Assembly: GCA_902792085.1 (NCBI GenBank)
Contig: CADAYE010000013.1
Location: 1-64,000 of the forward strand
Length of the DNA stretch: 64,000 nt
From: an uncultured bacterium
GTDB taxonomy: Bacteria > Cyanobacteriota > Vampirovibrionia > Gastranaerophilales > Gastranaerophilaceae
Direction: 5' to 3'
Notes under the pieces: model-generated
The model's database searches: none
What the model saw: the letters and a program-made list of their open reading frames with translations, nothing else
Told to the model about the DNA's origin: nothing
Shown here: positions 15,429 through 23,804 of the stretch, in pieces
Layout: every line of letters begins with the position of its first letter
How positions within the stretch are numbered: position 1 is the first letter of the stretch
Made by a program: the position numbers and the translations under genes

Positions 15429-15857
15429 ATGGCAAAAAAAGTAGTAGGAAAAATCAAACTTCAAATTGAAGCCGGAAAAGCAAATCCGTCACCACCTGTT
15501 GGTCCTGCATTAGGTCAGCATGGTGTTAACATTATGGATTTTTGTAAGCAATTCAATGCGAAAACACAAGACAAAGCAGGATATATCATTCCTGTAATTA
15601 TTGATGTATATGAAGACAGAAGTTTCACTTTTGTAATCAAATCACCACCTGCTCCTGTGTTGATTAAAAAAGCCTTAAATCTTCCAAAAGGTTCATCAGT
15701 TCCTAACAAAGATAAAGTAGGCGAAATCACAAGAGCGCAATTGGAAGAAATTGCAAAAACCAAAATGGATGACTTAAACGCTACAACAATGGAAGCAGCA
15801 GTTAAAATGATTGCAGGTTCTTGCAGAGCAATGGGCGTAACGGTTAAGGAAGATTAG
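15429..15857 (+). CDS. rplK: 50S ribosomal protein L11
   Basis: Binds the GTPase-associated region of 23S rRNA. The N-terminal domain carries the proline-rich [20 protein letters not shown]. The C-terminal domain has the usual [20 protein letters not shown] and [17 protein letters not shown]. The 142-residue length is typical. AAAAGGAG lies directly before the ATG. It is followed by rplA after an unusually long 163-nt gap that holds a dispersed palindrome and a leader hairpin. Confidence 0.97.
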   Translation: MAKKVVGKIKLQIEAGKANPSPPVGPALGQHGVNIMDFCKQFNAKTQDKAGYIIPVIIDVYEDRSFTFVIKSPPAPVLIKKALNLPKGSSVPNKDKVGEITRAQLEEIAKTKMDDLNATTMEAAVKMIAGSCRAMGVTVKED

Positions 15858-15871
15858 TACAAAATCAATTA

Positions 15872-15958
15872 TGTCATCCTGAACTTGTTTCAGGATCTCA
15901 CATAGAACATTATTGAATATGTATTATAAGGAGATGCCGAAATAGATTCGGCATGACA
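15872..15958. repeat. Dispersed palindromic repeat between rplK and rplA
   Basis: It starts TGTCATCCTGAAC and ends GGCATGACA. Internal hairpins CCTGAACTTG-TTTCAGG and GCCGAA-ATAGA-TTCGGC are visible. Relatives occur at 42947 and 43989 (CCTGAAC/GTTTCAGG type). Confidence 0.7.
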
Positions 15959-15975
15959 TTTAAAAGTAAAACAGC

Positions 15976-16020
15976 ATGGAAGGACAGTTTGTCCGTTAAC
16001 ACCACGAAAGGAAAAATAAA
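15976..16020 (+). promoter_or_regulatory. rplA leader hairpin, twin of the rplK leader
   Basis: ATGG-AA, helix GGAC-AGTTT-GTCC, then GTTAACA-CCAC-GAAAGGA. The loop sequences AA and GTTAnnA and the ACCACnAAAGGA tail match the rplK leader, while the inner helix differs in sequence. Confidence 0.5.
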
Positions 16021-16743
16021 ATGTCAAGATTAACTAAAAAACAACAAAAAACTCAACAAATGCTTGAAGGCTTTAATCAGCCGGCAACTGCTGTTGATGC
16101 AATAAAAAAGTTACAGGAAATTTCTAAAGAGGTTTCAAAATTCAATGAAACGGTTGAATGTCACATGAGATTAGGTATTGATGTTCGTCAGGCTGATCAA
16201 CAGATTCGTTCAACAGTTGTATTACCTGCAGGTTTGGGTAAAACAGTCAGAGTTTGCGTTATTGCAAAAGGTGCAAAAGCTTCTGAAGCAAAAGATGCAG
16301 GCGCAGATTTTTATGGAGCAGAAGAAATCATTGATAAAATTTCAGACGGATGGTTTGAATTTGATACATTGATTGCTACACCTGACTGTATGGGTATGCT
16401 TGGTAAACTCGGTAGAGTTTTAGGTCCAAAAGGCTTGATGCCAAACCCAAAAACAGGTACTGTAACAATGGATATTGCAAAAGCAGTAAAAGATGCTAAA
16501 GCAGGTAAAGTTGAATACAGAGCCGATAAACAAGGTATGATTCATTGCCCTATCGGTAAAGTTCAATTTAGCGAAGAAGATTTGGTTAAAAACTATGCAA
16601 CTTTGGCAGATGCAATTTTGAAATCAAAACCATCTTCAGCAAAAGGAACTTATGTTAAATCAGTTTACTTGTCAACAACAATGGGACCAGGGATTAAATT
16701 AGACCCAAAAACCTTTGCTGCTGAAGTAAAAGAATTGGTTTAG
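16021..16743 (+). CDS. rplA: 50S ribosomal protein L1
   Basis: Component of the L1 stalk and, in many bacteria, the translational repressor of its own mRNA. It contains KIGDV-type domain-II landmarks: [31 protein letters not shown] is split here as [12 protein letters not shown] and [14 protein letters not shown], and MGPGIKLDP is near the C-terminus. At 240 aa it is slightly longer than usual, with a Gln/Lys-rich N-terminus. It is the last gene of the cluster, since a terminator follows. Confidence 0.97.
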   Translation: MSRLTKKQQKTQQMLEGFNQPATAVDAIKKLQEISKEVSKFNETVECHMRLGIDVRQADQQIRSTVVLPAGLGKTVRVCVIAKGAKASEAKDAGADFYGAEEIIDKISDGWFEFDTLIATPDCMGMLGKLGRVLGPKGLMPNPKTGTVTMDIAKAVKDAKAGKVEYRADKQGMIHCPIGKVQFSEEDLVKNYATLADAILKSKPSSAKGTYVKSVYLSTTMGPGIKLDPKTFAAEVKELV

Positions 16744-16784
16744 TATATAAAATTATGTTGGGTTAAACCCAACATACAATAAAT

Positions 16785-16823
16785 AAAAACGAGAATTTCA
16801 GGATTTTGGAATTCTCGTTTTTT
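16785..16823 (+). terminator. Intrinsic terminator after rplA
   Basis: AAAAACGAGAATT pairs with AATTCTCGTTTTTT. The same stem sequence is reused at 46541-46570, and a GC-shifted form at 42899 and 43921. Confidence 0.9.
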
Positions 16824-16853
16824 ATATATTTATTTTGTTTGTTTTGTAATAAG

Positions 16854-17129
16854 TTATGCTGCATATTTTGCAGGATTTATGTTTTTGAGTTTATCCGCAA
16901 GGATAATGACATAATCTATGACTGTTCTTTCTGCATCGGGTTTTGCTTTTGATTTTTCGGCAAATGTTTCAATTAGTGTAAAAATAATATTTTTTGCACG
17001 ATTTACTCTTTCGTCTTTTCTTGGCATAATACTTTCGCCTAAAGAAATTGCTTTTGCAACTTTTGATTGCGGAGCAATTGAACTGACCGCTGACATTGCT
17101 GCTTTAACCGGAGAAACACTAATAGACAT
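16854..17129 (-). CDS. Small hypothetical protein, 91 aa
   Basis: The start is set at 17129 (MSISVSPVKAAMS) because GATAGGT lies 6 nt upstream. An in-frame ATG at 17171 would add a hydrophobic-basic stretch with no Shine-Dalgarno. The product is basic and helical (VNRAKNIIFTLIETFAEKSK, TVIDYVIILADKLKNI), soluble, with no known family. It is convergent with rplA and shares its terminator. Confidence 0.65.
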   Translation of the reverse strand: MSISVSPVKAAMSAVSSIAPQSKVAKAISLGESIMPRKDERVNRAKNIIFTLIETFAEKSKAKPDAERTVIDYVIILADKLKNINPAKYAA

Positions 17130-17274
17130 AATAAGACCTATCTTTCTGAAACACAAAAACCATTTTTCCACTTCACTGTAAATTTACTAAAACATTTTTA
17201 TTAAACTTTTTGCGCTTTTAAAAAAAATTGTTACAATATTAATAATTCATGCAAAAAAAACGCAGGAGAAAATT

Positions 17275-17637
17275 TTGGATAAAAACAGTACAATTGGTGA
17301 AAATATAACAAGACCTTGGGGATTTTACAGGGTAATTGCGCAGGGTAAAAATTATGCGTCAAAAGTTATTCATGTCAATATCGGGCAAAGGCTTTCAGTT
17401 CAGTCGCATAATCACAGGGCAGAACACTGGGTTGTCGCTTGTGGCAGAGCAAAAGTTTTGTTAAATGACAAAGAATTTACTTTAGAAGTCGGGCAGAGTG
17501 TTGATATTCCGATAAAAACCATACATTCTCTTGCAAACCCTTATGAAGAAGAACTTGAAATTATTGAACTTCAGATGGGTGAAATTATATCGGAAGATGA
17601 TATTACAAGATATTCAGATATTTATGGCAGGGTTTAA
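17275..17637 (+). CDS. Cupin, mannose-6-phosphate isomerase type II-like, 120 aa
   Basis: A single cupin barrel resembling the C-terminal isomerase domain of ManC/AlgA. It has RPWGFYRVI near residue 14, metal ligands in SVQSHNHRAEHWVV (residues 42-55), and VDIPIKTIHSLANP. The guanylyltransferase domain is absent, so this is a free-standing domain. The metal-binding set H-H-E-H is intact. The start is TTG with AGGAG 7 nt before it. The gene overlaps its convergent neighbour by 4 nt. Mannose/fructose phosphate isomerisation for surface sugars is the likely role. Confidence 0.85.
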   Translation: MDKNSTIGENITRPWGFYRVIAQGKNYASKVIHVNIGQRLSVQSHNHRAEHWVVACGRAKVLLNDKEFTLEVGQSVDIPIKTIHSLANPYEEELEIIELQMGEIISEDDITRYSDIYGRV

Positions 17638-18194
17638 AGTTCATCAAACGGTGAAATTTTTACTTCTCTGAAGCCGTCGTTGAGAGCATCTAAAGGCGAT
17701 TTTTTAGCCAATACCGCATCGCTTATTTGAAGATTAGAAACCAAAACTTCATCGGTGTATGTTCTATATGCAAGATGTGTTGGGCTTTTCCCGTCTTTCA
17801 AAAATGTTGTCGGAATTTTTAAATAATCTAGTAAATCCACAAATTTGTTCCAAATATCCTGACTTTGTTTTGAATTTTTTGAACCGACAAGTACAGCCTG
17901 CAAGTTTTTATCTTTCAAATCAATGTTATTTCTCAAAAAATTCAGAACATTAGAAAAAATATGATTATCTTTATTAAGCGGAATAAGGTGCATCAAAACT
18001 GCTTTATCCCCGTTTGTGATAAGGCAGGAAGTACAATCGCAGACTCTTTGGGTGAAAACATCTTTGCCAATTCGACTTGAACTGATTGCCCACGGGTAAT
18101 CAACAAGATTATCACGGCTAAATGAGGAAGTAATTTTATTAAAATTTTGCCAATGCATTGGCACTATTTTTGATGTAAAAGAGATTTCGGTCAT
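17634..18194 (-). CDS. Hypothetical protein, possible CheD/CNF-like fold, 186 aa
   Basis: The N-terminus MTEISFTSKIVPMHW carries the short F-tag common in this lineage. A CDCTSCLITNG segment (about residues 52-62) followed by AVLMHLIP recalls the Cys...His arrangement of CheD/CNF-type deamidases. The resemblance is weak and unproven. No signal peptide. A TATAAA ends 6 nt before the ATG and could make the mRNA leaderless. The C-terminus overlaps the cupin gene. It is probably a single-gene unit. Confidence 0.65.
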   Translation of the reverse strand: MTEISFTSKIVPMHWQNFNKITSSFSRDNLVDYPWAISSSRIGKDVFTQRVCDCTSCLITNGDKAVLMHLIPLNKDNHIFSNVLNFLRNNIDLKDKNLQAVLVGSKNSKQSQDIWNKFVDLLDYLKIPTTFLKDGKSPTHLAYRTYTDEVLVSNLQISDAVLAKKSPLDALNDGFREVKISPFDEL

Positions 18195-18213
18195 GCTTAA
18201 TTTATAAAACAGT

Positions 18214-18281
18214 AGATTCTTCGGCTTGTCATTCTGAGCCTTTAGGCGAAGAATCTCAAATTATAACGCCTCAGAATGACA
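18214..18281. repeat. Dispersed palindrome (TGTCATTCTGAG type)
   Basis: TGTCATTCTGAG (18227-18238) and CTCAGAATGACA (18270-18281) form inverted arms, interleaved with AGATTCTTCG/CGAAGAATCT. The same family is at 23463-23532. Confidence 0.75.
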
Positions 18282-18287
18282 TTTTAA

Positions 18288-18650
18288 TTAATTGTAATAA
18301 AACCGAAAAAATAAAAATTTGCGCTCTTTATAAGGATGCAGTATATTCGGATTATTTTTATCTCTGATATATTTAGGTTTCATTTTTTTCTCTGCGGTTG
18401 GAGAAGTTTTTTTTGAAGACGGCAAATGTGTTTTTTTAAACTCCAAGTCAGCCGGAAGTTCGTCGTTTTGTTCAATATAATTTGCATATTCAATTTGCTT
18501 ATCAAAATGTTCCTGAGGTTTATTTCTGAAGTCTTTTATAAATTTAAAATAATTACTTTGATATTTTTTTATTGGAATAAATGTAAAACACGCAGAAATA
18601 AAAATAAATATAAGAATAAAAATAAGTATGATTTTTTGATGAATTTTCAT
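18288..18650 (-). CDS. Hypothetical single-pass membrane protein, 120 aa
   Basis: An N-terminal hydrophobic helix (residues 6-25, KIILIFILIFIFISACF) acts as an anchor or uncleaved signal. A lipobox-like SAC is inside it but too late and lacks the usual -3 leucine. The rest is charged (FKFIKDFRNKPQEHFDKQIE; KKTSPTAEKKMKPKYIRDK) and probably external or periplasmic. The promoter is TTTACA, 17 nt, TAAAAT, 6 nt, ATG: a textbook leaderless arrangement without Shine-Dalgarno. No family recognised. Confidence 0.7.
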   Translation of the reverse strand: MKIHQKIILIFILIFIFISACFTFIPIKKYQSNYFKFIKDFRNKPQEHFDKQIEYANYIEQNDELPADLEFKKTHLPSSKKTSPTAEKKMKPKYIRDKNNPNILHPYKERKFLFFRFYYN

Positions 18651-18656
18651 AAGAAA

Positions 18657-18685
18657 ATTTTATCAATTTCATGAATAAATGTAAA
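18657..18685 (-). promoter_or_regulatory. Leaderless-type promoter
   Basis: TTTACA, 17-nt spacer, TGA-TAAAAT (18662-18657), then 6 nt to the ATG at 18650. Confidence 0.6.
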
Positions 18686-18750
18686 ATAATTGTTAATATG
18701 ACCTGAGTAATTTATAATAAACTTACACAACTCTTATGGCTAATTTTATT

Positions 18751-18852
18751 GTCATTGCGAGGAGTCAATGGATTGACGACGAAACAATCCAGATATTTTA
18801 TCGTTAATGGCAAATCTGTTGGATTACCGCGCCCTATCGGGCTCGCAATGAC
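18751..18852. repeat. Dispersed palindrome (GTCATTGCGAGG type)
   Basis: GTCATTGCGAGG at 18751 and CTCGCAATGAC at 18842 are the inverted ends. Internal short palindromes are present. It lies in the gap before hppA. Confidence 0.7.
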
Positions 18853-18927
18853 ATGGGTGTATTCTAATATAGGTCGGTATTATTATGCCGGTACAGATAA
18901 TAAAAAAGAAAAAAGGAGAGATATATG

Positions 18928-21286
18928 ATTAAAAAAATTACTGCTTTAATGGCATTATTTATGACATCAGTTGCTCCTGCTTTTGCAAGTGAAGCGGATT
19001 TGGTTGTTCCGTGGAATTTCCGTTATCGGACTTTGTTTCGGGTTATGGAAATTTTTGGAAGTCAAAAAACTCGAAGTTCACTCTGCAATGGCAGCAGTAG
19101 GTAACACAATTTTTGAAACTTGCAAAACATATCTTGTTCAGCAGGGCAAATTTTTACTTGCACTTGAAATAATAATCGGTGCATGTATTGCGTTTTATTT
19201 CGGCTATTTACAGGAAATGGGCTGGAGCGGTGTATTAACAATCCTTGGCTGGTCTGTAATCGGTATATTAGGCTCTTATGCGGTTGCCTGGTTTGGTATC
19301 AGAATGAACACTTTGGCAAACGCAAGAACTGCTTTTGCATCATTAAAAGGTAATCCTTTGAATATTCTCAATATTCCTTTAAAAGCAGGTATGAGTATCG
19401 GTGTTTTGCTTGTATCTGTTGAACTCATTATGATGCTAATAATTTTACTTTTTGTTCCCGGCAAAATTGCAGGGGCTTGCTTTATCGGGTTTGCTATCGG
19501 TGAATCTCTGGGCGCATCTGCGCTGCGTGTTGCAGGCGGTATTTTTACAAAAATTGCTGATATCGGTTCTGATTTGATGAAGATTCAGTTTGGTATCAAA
19601 GAAGATGACCCTCGTAATCCGGGTGTTATCGCTGATTGCACAGGTGACAATGCAGGCGATTCAATCGGTCCTACGGCTGACGGGTTTGAAACTTACGGTG
19701 TAACAGGTGTTGCGCTTGTCAGTTTTATTTTGCTCGCAGTTTTGGGAGGTAAAAATCAGGTTCAACTTTTAGCCTGGATTTTTGTAATGAGATTTTTAAT
19801 GATTGTCACATCAGTTGTGGCATACGGAATAAACGCTTTGTGGGATAAATTTATTTATTCTAAAAAGGCGGAAAAATTTGATTTTGAAGTACCTTTGACA
19901 AGACTTGTATGGATTACATCAATTCTTTCTATCGGTATGACTTACGGTGTCAGTTGCTGGTTATTAAATCCGTTAGGACACGGAATTTGGTTCATTTTGG
20001 CATCAATAATTTCCTGCGGAACATTAGGCGCGGCATTGATTCCGGAATTTACAAAAATCTTTACTTCTCCAAAGGCTAAACACACAGAAGAAGTAGTAAC
20101 GGCATCAAGAGAAGGCGGTGCATCTTTGACAATTTTGTCAGGTATTGTTTCCGGTAACTTCTCAGGCTTTTGGATTGGCTCTGTTATCGTATTTTTAATG
20201 GCACTTGCTTATGTTGCAAGTACATTTATTCCGTCAAGCCTGATGAGTTATTCTTCGGTATTCGCATTTGGGCTTGTTGCTTTCGGGTTCTTGGGAATGG
20301 GACCTGTAACAATAGCAGTCGATTCTTACGGACCTGTTACAGATAATGCTCAATCCGTTTACGAGTTATCTTTAATTGAAGATATACCTGATGTGGCAAA
20401 TGAAATTGAAAAACAATATTCATTTACCCCTGATTTTGAGAATGCTAAAAAATATTTGGAAGAAAATGACGGTGCAGGTAACACTTTCAAAGCAACTTCA
20501 AAACCTGTTTTAATCGGGACAGCGGTTGTTGGTGCTACTACAATGATTTTCTCACTTATTTTGGTTATTCAAAATACTTTGGGTATCAAACCTGAAATGA
20601 TTTTGAATTTACTTAACCCATACACATTGCTCGGATTGTTGATGGGTGGTGCGGTAATATATTGGTTCAGCGGTGCTTCTATGCAGGCAGTCACAACAGG
20701 TGCATATAGAGCCGTTGAATACATTAAAGACAATATTAAACTTGGCGAAGCAGATGAAAAGAGCGCAAATGTTGCAAATTCAAAAGAAGTTGTAAAAATT
20801 TGTACTCAATATGCTCAAAAAGGTATGGTAAATATCTTTATCGCATTGTTTACATTTGCTTTGGCTTTGGCTTGCTTATCGGCGCCGGGCGAAAAATCGC
20901 AACTTGCGGTTTCATTCTTTGTAAGTTATCTGATTGCAATTGCTATTTTTGGATTGTTCCAGGCCGTATTTATGGCAAATGCCGGCGGCTGCTGGGATAA
21001 TGCAAAGAAAATCGTTGAAGTAGATTTGGCTGAAAAGGGAACACCTTTACACGAAGCAACGGTTGTTGGTGATACTGTGGGTGATCCGTTCAAAGACACA
21101 TCTTCAGTTGCAATGAATCCGATTATTAAATTTACAACTTTGTTTGGTTTGTTGGCGATGGAAATTGCCATTAACGAAAACTTCCGTCAAATAGCACCTT
21201 ATGTCGGAATCGTATTTTTAATAATTGCCTTAATCTTTGTTGTACGCTCATTCTACGGAATGAGAATCCCGACAAAAAAGGGCTAA
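18928..21286 (+). pseudogene. hppA: Membrane-bound proton-translocating pyrophosphatase, frameshifted near the N-terminus
   Basis: ATG 18928 follows GGAGAG and opens a signal-like segment (MIKKITALMALFMTSVAPAFASEADLVVP). After about 29 codons the homologous frame moves by +1: reading CCG-T-GGA-ATT restores GISVIGLCFGLWKFLE and continues to 21286. Downstream everything expected is present: EDDPRNPGVIADCTGDN, ADGFETYG, GGCWDNAKK, VVGDTVGDPFKDTS and about 15 membrane helices. Intact length would be about 785 aa. The body shows no decay, so a sequencing error or a very recent mutation is most likely. Programmed frameshifting cannot be excluded. It pumps protons or sodium using pyrophosphate. Confidence 0.85.
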
Positions 21287-21330
21287 ATAATATAAATTGT
21301 AAGTCGGACTAAAAGTCTAACTTCTAATTT

Positions 21331-21370
21331 AAAAAGGTTGAACTGTTTAATAACTGTTCAACCTTTTTTT
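21331..21370 (+). terminator. Intrinsic terminator after hppA
   Basis: AAAAAGGTTGAAC pairs with GTTCAACCTTTTT around a 12-nt loop. Confidence 0.88.
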
Positions 21371-21499
21371 ATTTCAGTACTTGTTTTATAAAACCATCAA
21401 TTGAACGGCTATGAAATAATGTGATTGCTACGCATATTTTACTCGCTTGCTATGACATGAAAAAACAGGGAAGATAGGTTTTATATATCTGAAATTCAC

Positions 21500-21528
21500 T
21501 TGAAACATGCAGATAAATTTGATAAAAT
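21500..21528 (+). promoter_or_regulatory. Leaderless-type promoter for the TrmB-like gene
   Basis: TTGAAA (21500-21505), 17 nt, TGA-TAAAAT (21523-21528), then exactly 6 nt to ATG 21535. No Shine-Dalgarno. Confidence 0.65.
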
Positions 21529-21534
21529 CGCATT

Positions 21535-22332
21535 ATGGATAATGTTGTTGAGAAATTGAAAAGTTTAGGATTTAATTCTTACGAGGCAAAAACTTATATT
21601 GCACTGTTAAAAAAATACCCATCAACCGGCTATGAGGTTTCTCAACTTGCTGATATTCCGCAGTCAAGAGCCTATGATGCCTTAAAATCGCTTGCAAGTG
21701 AAAAAATTGTTATTGCAAGTGATGACAAACCGCAAAAGTATTCACCCATTGCCCCAAAGGAACTGACTCAAAGGTTTAAACGCAAAATTAATTCAACAAT
21801 AGAGTATCTTGAAAAAAAACTTCCTGATGTAAAAGAGGATTATAACGAGCCTTTGCACAACATTTCTGGGTACGAAAATATTTTGGCAAAACTCAAAGAA
21901 ATTATTAAAAATTCAAAAAAATCTATTTATATAGAAATCTGGAAAGAAGATTTTAAGCATGTTGAAAAAGAGTTAAGGGCGGCTTACGACAGAGATGTTG
22001 ATGTAAAAATTGTTGCGCTTGGCGAATTTACAACAAATTTCGGACTTGTATATCAGCATGCAGGTGCAAAAGAAATAGTCCACAACTCAGGCAGTCGTCT
22101 GATTTATATTTTGTCGGATATTCAGGAATGTTTATTTGGAAAAATTGAATGTAGTGCAACCTGGACAAAAAATATTGATGTTGTTTATTTACTTTTGAAT
22201 TTTATTGTACATGATATGTATCTTCTCGATGTCGGACAGAACTTCCCCGAACAGTTAAAATATTTTTATGGCGCAGGTATGAAAAATCTGAAAAACAAAA
22301 TTTTGTCTAAAGACGGAGTGAATATTCATTAA
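21535..22332 (+). CDS. TrmB-family transcriptional regulator
   Basis: The N-terminal winged helix (residues 1-80) reads LKSLGFNSYEAKTYIALLKK, then TGYEVSQLADIPQSRAYDAL. A coiled linker follows and then a C-terminal domain (KKSIYIEIWKEDFKHVEKEL; DVDVKIVALGEF) like the sugar-sensing region of TrmB proteins. At 265 aa it is of normal size for the short form. Ligand and targets are unknown, though nearby hppA and prfA are candidates by position only. The mRNA is predicted leaderless. Confidence 0.85.
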   Translation: MDNVVEKLKSLGFNSYEAKTYIALLKKYPSTGYEVSQLADIPQSRAYDALKSLASEKIVIASDDKPQKYSPIAPKELTQRFKRKINSTIEYLEKKLPDVKEDYNEPLHNISGYENILAKLKEIIKNSKKSIYIEIWKEDFKHVEKELRAAYDRDVDVKIVALGEFTTNFGLVYQHAGAKEIVHNSGSRLIYILSDIQECLFGKIECSATWTKNIDVVYLLLNFIVHDMYLLDVGQNFPEQLKYFYGAGMKNLKNKILSKDGVNIH

Positions 22333-22338
22333 TTTAGG

Positions 22339-22367
22339 TTTACATTCTTCTATGTTCTTGCTATCTT
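22339..22367 (+). promoter_or_regulatory. Leaderless-type promoter for prfA
   Basis: TTTACA (22339-22344), 17 nt, TGC-TATCTT (22362-22367), then 6 nt to ATG 22374. Confidence 0.6.
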
Positions 22368-22373
22368 TGAATT

Positions 22374-23456
22374 ATGAAAGATATGTTAGATAAAATATTG
22401 CAAATAGAGCAAAGATATAAAGAATTAGGCGAAACTTTGTCTGATCCTGAGGTTATTCAGGATTATAATAAATTCAGGGATTTGTCAAAGCAAAGAAAAT
22501 CAATGGAAGAAACTGTTGAACTTTATTATGAATGGAAAAAAGCAACAGATGCCATTGAAGATGACAAACAACTTTTACAGGAAGAAAAAGACGAAGATAT
22601 GCGCGCAATGTTGAAAGCGGATATTGAAGAAAATGAAGCAAAACTTCCTGAGTATGAAGAAAAGATGAAATGCTTATTACTTCCGAAAGACCCTATGGAT
22701 GATAAAGACATTATGCTTGAAATCAGAGGCGGAGCAGGCGGAGATGAGGCAAACATTTTTGCGGGAGATTTGGCAAGAATGTATTTAAAATTTGCAGATA
22801 AACAGGGTTGGAAAACTCAAATTTTGTCAAAAACCGAATGTGAAGCAGGCGGATATTCGGAAATTATTATTTCAATTCAGGGTGATGCGGTTTATTCAAA
22901 ACTTAAATATGAATCAGGTGTTCACAGAGTACAAAGAGTTCCGGAAACCGAATCTCAAGGCAGAGTTCACACTTCAACGGCAACTGTTGCCGTTATGCCT
23001 GAAGTTGATGATGTAGAAATCGAAATCAGACCTGAAGATATTGAAATGTCAACTGCCCGTTCAGGCGGCGCAGGCGGACAAAATGTAAACAAAGTTGAAA
23101 CCGCTGCAAGACTTTTTCACAAACCGACAGGAATAATGATTTTCTGTACCGAAGAACGTTCACAACTTCAAAATAAAGAACGTGCAATGCAGATTTTGCG
23201 TTCAAAACTTTATGATATGGAAGTCCAAAAGCAGATGCAGGAAATTACTGATTTGCGTCGCAGTCAAGTCGGAACAGGTGACCGCTCCGAGCGTATAAGA
23301 ACATATAATTTTCCCCAAGGGCGTCTGACAGACCATAGATTAAACCACAATCTTAATGTCTGGACTGTTATTGACGGTGATTTGGATGAACTTATCAATA
23401 TGCTCATTGAATACGACCAAAAATTAAAATTGGAAAAACTTGCACAACAAAATTAA
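22374..23456 (+). CDS. prfA: Peptide chain release factor 1
   Basis: Terminates translation at UAA and UAG. The codon-reading tripeptide PET (P-x-T type, residues 190-192) in [12 protein letters not shown] marks RF1 rather than RF2. The catalytic GGQ is at 234-236 ([15 protein letters not shown]). Domain 1 is an acidic coiled helix bundle. The 360-residue length is standard. It is the first gene of a group with ylxR and infB, separated from ylxR by a dispersed palindrome. Confidence 0.97.
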   Translation: MKDMLDKILQIEQRYKELGETLSDPEVIQDYNKFRDLSKQRKSMEETVELYYEWKKATDAIEDDKQLLQEEKDEDMRAMLKADIEENEAKLPEYEEKMKCLLLPKDPMDDKDIMLEIRGGAGGDEANIFAGDLARMYLKFADKQGWKTQILSKTECEAGGYSEIIISIQGDAVYSKLKYESGVHRVQRVPETESQGRVHTSTATVAVMPEVDDVEIEIRPEDIEMSTARSGGAGGQNVNKVETAARLFHKPTGIMIFCTEERSQLQNKERAMQILRSKLYDMEVQKQMQEITDLRRSQVGTGDRSERIRTYNFPQGRLTDHRLNHNLNVWTVIDGDLDELINMLIEYDQKLKLEKLAQQN

Positions 23457-23462
23457 AAATAA

Positions 23463-23532
23463 TGTCATTCTGAGCAAAAATAAGGAGATTCTTCGGCTTA
23501 GTGCCTCAGAAATGACAAAAGCGAAGAATCTC
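23463..23532. repeat. Dispersed palindrome (TGTCATTCTGAG type)
   Basis: TGTCATTCTGAG (23463-23474) mirrors CTCAGAAATGACA (23505-23517). GAGATTCTTCG (23485) mirrors CGAAGAATCTC (23522). It occupies nearly all of the prfA-ylxR gap. Confidence 0.75.
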
Positions 23533-23546
23533 CCATAGAACAAATT

Positions 23547-23804
23547 ATGACAGAAAGACGATGTGCCGGTTGCTGGCAAACTAAAGACAGAAAAGATTTG
23601 ATAAAGATTACAAACTCTGTGCAAGGGGTTGTTGTAAATCCAAGTTCGTTTACATTTGGCAGATCTGCATATCTTTGCTATAATAATTCTTGTATAGAAT
23701 CGGCTTTTAAGAAAAATAAATTGGCAAAGTTCCTGAAAACCGCTATACCCGAGGAATTGAAAGGACAAGTACTGAATGAGTTACGAAACAAAGAGAATAA
23801 GTGA
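23547..23804 (+). CDS. ylxR: YlxR/DUF448 family RNA-binding protein
   Basis: The 85-residue basic protein has the family pattern RRCAGCW near the start, KDLIKI, FGRSAYLC (GRGAY in most members) and CIESAFKKNKLAKFL. Family members bind RNA (an RNase P regulator in Firmicutes) and sit before infB, as here. The gene overlaps infB by 29 nt, so translation is coupled. No Shine-Dalgarno is evident. Confidence 0.9.
   Translation: MTERRCAGCWQTKDRKDLIKITNSVQGVVVNPSSFTFGRSAYLCYNNSCIESAFKKNKLAKFLKTAIPEELKGQVLNELRNKENK

Noticed and set aside
18971-21286. hppA starting at TTG 18971 as an intact gene
   Set aside because: That start is out of frame with the real signal segment and has no Shine-Dalgarno. 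The frameshift explanation fits better.
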